From Malus domestica (Eukaryota; Streptophyta; Magnoliopsida; Rosales; Rosaceae), in NCBI RefSeq assembly GCF_042453785.1, contig NC_091664.1, forward strand, positions 30,800,501 through 30,864,500: a stretch of 64,000 bases of DNA, read 5' to 3'. The notes below the pieces were generated by a model. It saw only the letters and a list, made by a program, of their open reading frames with translations. It had not been told where the DNA came from and searched no databases. Made by a program: the position numbers and the translations under genes. Shown here piece after piece: positions 58,677 to 64,000 of this stretch. Within the stretch, counting starts at the first letter, position 1, and the number at the start of each line of letters is the position of its first letter.

Positions 58677-60261
58677 TTAATAATATAGATAGATTAAATT
58701 AAAAAAAAAAAGTATATACGTGCAAATTTAATGCAAATGCATGGTCCTTACGCCTTTACTTCTTTTCGTGGACCGCATGCAGATGTACATTATACACACA
58801 TGACGTTGGAGCAGTTTCTTAACAGGACTCCCTTTTACAGAAGCCAAATTAAACGTGGTAGAAGTCATGTATTCACCATATAGCCATGAACTTATATTTC
58901 ACTTTGTACTCAATTTTGTTGCTCTACAACGAGGATCCTATACGGTAAAGACATGGTATCTACGGAGGCCCTATCATCCCCTCTTTTTTCTATAATAAAA
59001 CATAATCCCTGTATTGGTGCCATACCTCCCATTGCGAGTACTGTTTGAGAACTCTGTGTCAGCTTAAGCTTGTTAAGGGTGCCTTGGGAGGCCTTCAGGC
59101 TATCTCAAATGAGATTTGTTATTTCAAATGCGCAATGTTGGCCAAAACTAACAGATTGATTGATTGTTTGTTATTATTTAGGTTGTTTGCTTGCATCACA
59201 AGTAAATTGAACTTCGTTATCAAAGGACTGTGCAATAGAGATATTAAATTTATTTTAAGTTCTTTTCTATGCCTTGTTGCCATGGGCTTTATTCTTTGTG
59301 TTGGTGCCAAATAAAAGACAACCTCAAATTGATCGAAACTGGCTCCAAGTCAGTTTGCAATTCTCATGTAAACGTAAAGATAGAAAATAAGACCATTTAG
59401 CTGGAAAAAAGAAAAGACTGAAAGTAAAGTTAATGAAAGACTTGAGAGTGCTTGTTAAATGTTTAGAACATATAAATAACTTGAACAAAAAGATAAGTAT
59501 TTGAAGGTACAAGATAATAAGGTAGAGGGGAATGCGAAACACAAGCATTCAGGAAAGCTTGAACCTGTTCGGGCAAGTCCACAAGCCGTTCGGGCTAATT
59601 CATAACACTTAAATGAGTGTTTTTATTGAATTTGAATACAGAAAATCGATACTCCATGAAATATAGCAAAGCTATAAAGGTATAGAGGGTGCTGAATTTA
59701 TTGAAAAATACTTATAAGATAAAAAAAAAAAATCTGACTGCGAAGAGCAAAGTTTTTTTAATTTTTGATTAGAGTGTCCATATCTTCAACCTCTTTTCTG
59801 CTTTTAATAGAGAGAGCATGTCTTTGATTTGAAGTTCTTTTCGGATCAAATCCCCTTGAGTCAAGTTGATGACATGATTGGAATCAGAGAAGAAGACGTT
59901 TATCTTTTCAACTTGGTCTTTCATTCTTCCAAAACTCCCCAGAATGCCACTGTAAAGTAGTTTTTCTCTTGTGAATGTCGACTAAAGTCCTCTTACCGTG
60001 AACGGTTGTTCACCGACTCTAATGTCACATAAAAGCACTTTTGTATTTGTTTGGGCTCGCACCCCGGCCTTCTGGTTTATGAAAATGAATAGTCCATTTA
60101 GAAAAAAAGAAATAGTTTGAGCCTAAAACAAGCCTAATGCTTATTTCCAGTTCAAACACCCTGCTAAAAGGGTCTCCCATGCGCAAACCACACGTATATA
60201 TATGGTCCCTCTCTTTGGCTCTGATCTGTCGCATGTGCCATATATATAATAACAAGAGACG

Positions 60262-60485
60262 TATCAGAAAGACATAATAATGTTGCCTCAGTATAAATAC
60301 GTATATAGTTATGATCACGCAAACAAATCGAGCATGAGAGACTTTAATTAAACCAGGGCATAAATAAATAAATAAAATATTAATGGAGTTGTCCAACTTC
60401 TATTTAGCTAGGCCAAATTTTGAAAAAGATGTATCAGGAAGACATAATAATGCTGCCTCATTATAAACATGTATATAGCCATACT
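60262..60485 (+). repeat. Direct repeat, two copies of about 57 bp
   Basis: GTATCAGAAAGACATAATAA, then TGCCTCAGTATAAATACGT, at 60262-60316 is repeated at 60431-60485 as GTATCAGGAAGACATAATAA, then TGCCTCATTATAAACATGT. The 112 bases between copies are unrelated. Confidence 0.8.
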
Positions 60486-60551
60486 CTCGTAGAAAGAATA
60501 TGGACCATTCACCATGTAATTCTAGTTTCATGTGAACGAGAGCATGTGAAC

Positions 60552-60700
60552 GAGAGATTTTTCAGTGCGTTCGAAACATATGGAGCTATACGCCATATGT
60601 CATTATACAAGTGGAGAAAAAAAAATTCAAGTGTCCCTCCAATTGTATAAGAACATGTGGTATATCCTCCCATATTCCGAGCACATTGAAAAATCTCTCC
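60552..60700. mobile_element. MITE, family C copy 4
   Basis: 149-bp element with ends GAGAGATTTTTCAGTGCG and CATTGAAAAATCTCTCC. The flanks ATGTGAAC and AAGTGAAC (60701-60708) are a near-match 8-bp duplication. It lies 330-480 bases upstream of the MYB start. Confidence 0.7.
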
Positions 60701-60743
60701 AAGTGAACATATTTCATCGTTTTTCTATAATGCATTAAATTAA

Positions 60744-60893
60744 GGATAGTGTTATCCACACACACCTTTTTATCTCCCACATACATTTCTTAACTTTCGG
60801 TCTTCAGATCGAATGAATTGAAAGTAGTTCAAAGGATAGAAATTAGCAAGAGGTATGTGAGAGGTCAAAATGAATGTGTGGATAGCACCATCC
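60744..60893. mobile_element. MITE, family B (hAT-like), upstream of MYB
   Basis: 150-bp element with ends GGATAGTGTTATCCACACAC and, in reverse complement, GGATGGTGCTATCCACAC. The flanks TAAATTAA and TCAATTAA match at 7 of 8 bases. Its right end is only about 60 bases from the MYB TATA box. Confidence 0.75.
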
Positions 60894-60950
60894 TCAATTA
60901 AAGTGACAAAAATGAAGAGCAAAAGTACAATATTATTGTAATTGAGTGGA

Positions 60951-60959
60951 TATATATAA
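60951..60959 (+). promoter_or_regulatory. TATA box of the MYB gene
   Basis: TATATATAA lies about 70 bases upstream of the start codon at 61028, the usual distance for a plant core promoter with a short leader. Confidence 0.6.
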
Positions 60960-61027
60960 GTCGCTGGCTGCAATGAAATTAGATTCATCAGAGAGTAGTG
61001 TAAGAGTGTAAAGGATCAGGAGGAGAG

Positions 61028-62086
61028 ATGGGTGGCATTCCATGGACTAAGGAAGAGGATCAATTGCTCAGGAAATGCATAGAGCAGCATGGAGAAGGCA
61101 AATGGCATCGTCTTCCTCTCTTGGCTGGTATTTGCTTGCTTAACTTCATAACTTTTGACATCAACTGAAGGCTGCTTCTATATTAAAGACTTTTTAAAAA
61201 GCACTTTGATTATATGTAAGTCGATTTTTTTTTTTTAAATTCAAGTGTTGTTTGGAAAAGTACTTGTAAGTGATTCTTGAAGAAACGCTAAGGAACAATA
61301 AAGAAATATTGTAAAATGCTTTTAAGTTTTTATGCAAAACATACCAAAAAAAAGGTTTTTATGCAATTTCAAATGGACCCTTAGATTCCTTAACTATTTT
61401 TCAATGGCATCTTATGAGCGATTAATTTCTTTTTTGACATGAAAATAGTACCCCTGTGGCATGTACAACACTACTGTATAAAAGGTTGAATATATTTATG
61501 TTTAATATATTGAAAAAGTTGAGCTTTTATCATAAACCAAATTGACTGTATTGAAAGTAGTTCAACTATAATTTCATGTACGGTCTTTTCTTTCATCAAT
61601 ATGAAATTCATTCTCAGTATATATTTAGTATTGTTCTCAACTTTCTCATCATGAATAGAACTTGTTAGGATATTGATTTTCACACTCTCAATTTCTCCTT
61701 CTGCACTTTTTCTTTTGATTTATATAACTCTACGGAGAGATAGAACACATGAAGAGGAAAAAAAATAATGCGAAAATCATATCCTCCCGCTATCAATTAA
61801 CACTAGTTTAAACACTAAATTTCCCTATAAAAAAAACACTAAATTTTATAGTAAAGAAGGAGATGGGACCAAAGTGGGGATTAAAAGGGTGGATCATATC
61901 ACTTCACTTCCATATCATTTCAGACGTGCTATTGAAATTCTTCCCCATATATAGGTTAGGTTAGGAGACAAAGATTGTTCATTTTTGGTTACCAATCTCA
62001 TGTATGCATTTCAACTTTAGACTAGGCATCTCGTTGGGTTCTTGATGAAATTAGTCTACCTGCATATATATGATTATTGGATATAC

Positions 62087-62138
<52 letters not shown>

Positions 62139-63185
62139 ACACACACATACATACATATATGGATGGTGTTCCTAGTGATGATCTGGTTTGGGGATAATAC
62201 TAATGAAGCATTTATGTTTATAAGTGTTTTTACTACAATCTTTTAGTAGAAATACCTTAAAATTTTAATGGCTTCATAAAAGAAGAAAAATGGAAATGCT
62301 TCATAAAGAAGCATTCTACCTAAAAATTCTGTTGATTAGAATTAAACAACCTATCTTAATTGCTAAAAAATAAATAAATTATGGCTACTTTCAGTGTCAA
62401 AAAGCATTTTAATCTCTCAAACTTGGATATTATTGCTGTGAATTAAGGTCTAAACAGGTGCCGAAAGAGCTGTAGGCTGAGGTGGTTAAACTACCTCCGC
62501 CCAAACATCAAAAGAGGAAACTTTGAAGAAGAGGAAGTTGATCTCATCATCAAGCTCCACAGGCTCCTGGGAAACAGGTAAGTTCTAGTTAATAATCACC
62601 CACAAACCACAGATATCTACTCTTGCGCATAAACCCTGATAATCGATTTTTTTTGTCAGGTGGTCATCGGTTGCAGCCAGACTTCCGGGAAGGACCGGTA
62701 ACGATGTGAAGAACTACTGGAATTGTCACTTGAGCAAAAGGCTAAACGCTCAGCAAGATCATCAAAGTGAATATCATATTAAGAACAAGCATGATGCAGT
62801 TAGGAACATTAATAATGGTGTAAAAGTCATAAGATCCCAAGCTTCAAACTCTGCAGGTACAAGCAGCTCAAAGAGGCCGTCATATGCACCAACTCCTCAT
62901 CAACCAGTTAATGTATTTGTACAAGAGGAAGGTAGCAGCACAGGGCCAAAGCCAAAGCTATGCAATTTTAATGGAAATGGTCAGAATAATAATCAGATAT
63001 TTGAGAATAATAATAATAATAGTACTGGGATTAATGCGAGTGACTATCCAATGGATGATGACCTTCCACCATTTGATCAACAAGTTAAAGAATATCATCA
63101 AGGTGGCGATGATGGAGATCAGGTCAACAGAAAATGGGAGTGGGACAACTCCATCTTTGCCGACATGGACCTCTGGACTGATTAA
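61028..63185 (+). CDS. R2R3-MYB transcription factor, anthocyanin-activator type
   Basis: Nuclear DNA-binding regulator of 251 aa in three exons: 61028-61127, 62448-62577, 62660-63185. The exon 2 acceptor TTAAG|GTCTAAACAGG is required to give [18 protein letters not shown]; the later AG would drop LNR. R2 ([21 protein letters not shown]) and R3 ([20 protein letters not shown]) place it with the subgroup 6 activators (PAP1, MYB10, MYB114 type). Several family marks are altered. The bHLH-contact motif D65-L66-x2-K69-x3-L73-x6-L-x3-R84 has Ser at position 80 instead of Leu, and the ANDV signature reads GNDV (90-93). The C-terminal KPRPRTF-type motif is at most the relic KVIRSQA. The C-terminus is Asn-rich and ends in an acidic Trp-containing segment ([10 protein letters not shown]). 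Two MITEs precede the promoter. A role in pigmentation is possible but not shown. Confidence 0.87.
62090..62134. repeat. (TA)n microsatellite in MYB intron 1
   Basis: A TA run of about 45 bases with one interruption, followed by an ACACACATACATACAT tail, inside the 1.3 kb first intron. Confidence 0.95.
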
Positions 63186-63527
63186 TTTAGGAACTTATTA
63201 TGAGAGGGATTTGCTAAACTATTAATTAGGTGTTCGTCATTATTAGTATGATATAATTTTAATTTATGCATCAACATGTACTACCGAATGTTAATGAATT
63301 AAGAGGTGATGTGAATAATGACCCATATAGGTAAACATTTGTCCTTTCAGTTCGACTTAGGTTAACCTAATTAAGAAATATTCTATCGAGAGACTGAGAT
63401 TAGTTTGATTTAAATCAATAAACATGAGAAAATGGAATTTCTTGTGGTATAAAGAACAGTGTTTTAACCTTCTTTAGTTTCTTTTTGCCTTGCTACGATT
63501 TTAATTTTAGGCACAAGTTCTGGTGTA
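63186..63527. other. MYB 3' region
   Basis: The MYB 3' UTR and AT-rich downstream DNA; no other feature seen. Confidence 0.5.
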
Positions 63528-63720
63528 ATGGCTTACGTCCCGCCCCACAAGAAGCACATAAAGGAAAAAGAGAGGCCAGTTACCAACGCTTGCTCCCCAG
63601 TTCAAGAAAAATTCAAAATATGTGAAGCCATCTAAGTACAGTTTTGATCCAAGATTTCTTTATGCATATGCAAACCATGCTACATCGAGATTTTCTAATT
63701 TCTACCATTGGTTTGAATGA
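63528..63720 (+). pseudogene. MAYVPPHK-type coding fragment, frame-disrupted
   Basis: After a good splice acceptor (TTTTAG at 63505-63510) an ATG opens MAYVPPHKKHIKEKERP, the characteristic start of a plant family of unknown function that I remember as MAYVPPHKRHSKD. Coding character then continues in a frame shifted by one base from about 63598 (QFKKNSKYVKPSKYSFDPRF) to a stop at 63718-63720. A pseudogene fragment is the simplest reading. A small sequence error or a gene continuing past the window are alternatives. Confidence 0.45.
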
Positions 63721-64000
63721 TCAGAACCAGTTTCCATCTACCGCGCGTTAAACTTGTGCCCATTTCCTAGGAATCTACAGAAAGGAATAATGAAGAAAAA
63801 ACTCTAGCTCTGATAAACACTTGTCTAGATAATGGTAGCTAGTATAACATTTTGTTAATTAGTACATTGATTTATATCTTGTAAGTTTGTTACTTGGATT
63901 CTATAAGGAAATTGCCAAAGAGTCCTTGGGATCTATGTTGGGGCTTAAAAAGACTTCTCTATTTTGGAGACGTTTATCTCACAAAGAAGAATGTAATGCA
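63721..64000. other. Window end, nothing recognised
   Basis: AT-rich sequence with no ORF or repeat that I could assign. Confidence 0.4.

Larger units (their letters stand above)
48303..61027. other. 12.7 kb gene-poor, repeat-rich region
   Basis: No gene found. In order it holds: the NOI promoter, with a G run (48494-48514) and a TGCTTC hexamer repeat (48733-48763); nested MITEs (48973-49299); a tandem array (49870-51334, resuming 53410-53560) split by a solo LTR; a second small tandem array (53727-54070); a MITE (54969-55147); a diffuse AT-rich tract (55.2-58.3 kb); an inverted-repeat element (58375-58676); AT-rich DNA (58.7-60.2 kb); a 57-base direct repeat (60262 and 60429); and two MITEs just before the MYB promoter. 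The ORFs in this tract are short and repeat-derived. Confidence 0.6.

Noticed and set aside
62448-62466. Alternative MYB exon 2 acceptor at AAACAG|GTGCC
   Set aside because: It is in frame but deletes Leu-Asn-Arg from the invariant [10 protein letters not shown] of R2; the upstream TTAAG acceptor keeps it.

Overview
The window is plant nuclear DNA: AT-rich, with intron-rich genes that have canonical GT-AG junctions, and many small transposable elements between them. Every gene I recognise is a eudicot gene. A complete Cassandra-type TRIM and several MITE families of the kind I associate with apple and pear point to Rosaceae, probably Maleae (Malus or Pyrus). The genus is an inference, not something the sequence proves.

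Layout. 85-5340 (+): the last twelve exons seen of a plastid nucleoid protein, pTAC3 (5' end outside the window). 5.3-10.5 kb: intergenic, with a MITE and the Cassandra element. 10503-13947 (+): a two-exon LRR receptor kinase. 13.9-16.6 kb: intergenic MITEs and unexplained fragments. 16597-17808 (+): a B3/DUF313 protein, followed by a broken second copy. 20284-21090 (+): a short ankyrin gene behind a duplicated upstream block. 23744-31697 (+): the complete 28-exon SECRET AGENT O-GlcNAc transferase, 979 aa after splicing by eye. 32514-33887 (-): a mitochondrial-type PPR protein, head-to-head with 34797-38390 (+), the U11/U12-48K minor-spliceosome protein. 40782-43041 (+): U-box/ARM E3 ligase PUB9, behind a cluster of three MITEs. 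46707-48302 (-): an RIN4/NOI-family protein. 48.3-61.0 kb: a 12.7 kb gene-poor tract with a tandem repeat split by a 2.07 kb solo LTR, a MITE nested in another MITE, and further MITEs. 61028-63185 (+): a three-exon R2R3-MYB of the anthocyanin-activator type with unusual changes in its bHLH-contact motif. The last 0.8 kb holds a coding-like fragment.

The genes do not form one pathway. They are ordinary single plant genes (plastid transcription, nucleocytoplasmic glycosylation, minor splicing, organelle RNA, ubiquitination, receptor signalling, pigment-type regulation). From memory, pTAC3, SEC and U11-48K lie close together on Arabidopsis chromosome 3, and PUB9 and a close NOI relative also lie together on that chromosome, so much of the window looks like conserved gene order with lineage-specific insertions.

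I found no undescribed multi-gene system. The best leads are the altered MYB motif, the transposon structures with readable target-site duplications (some nested), a GC-AG intron in pTAC3, and the duplicated, degenerating B3 and ankyrin loci.
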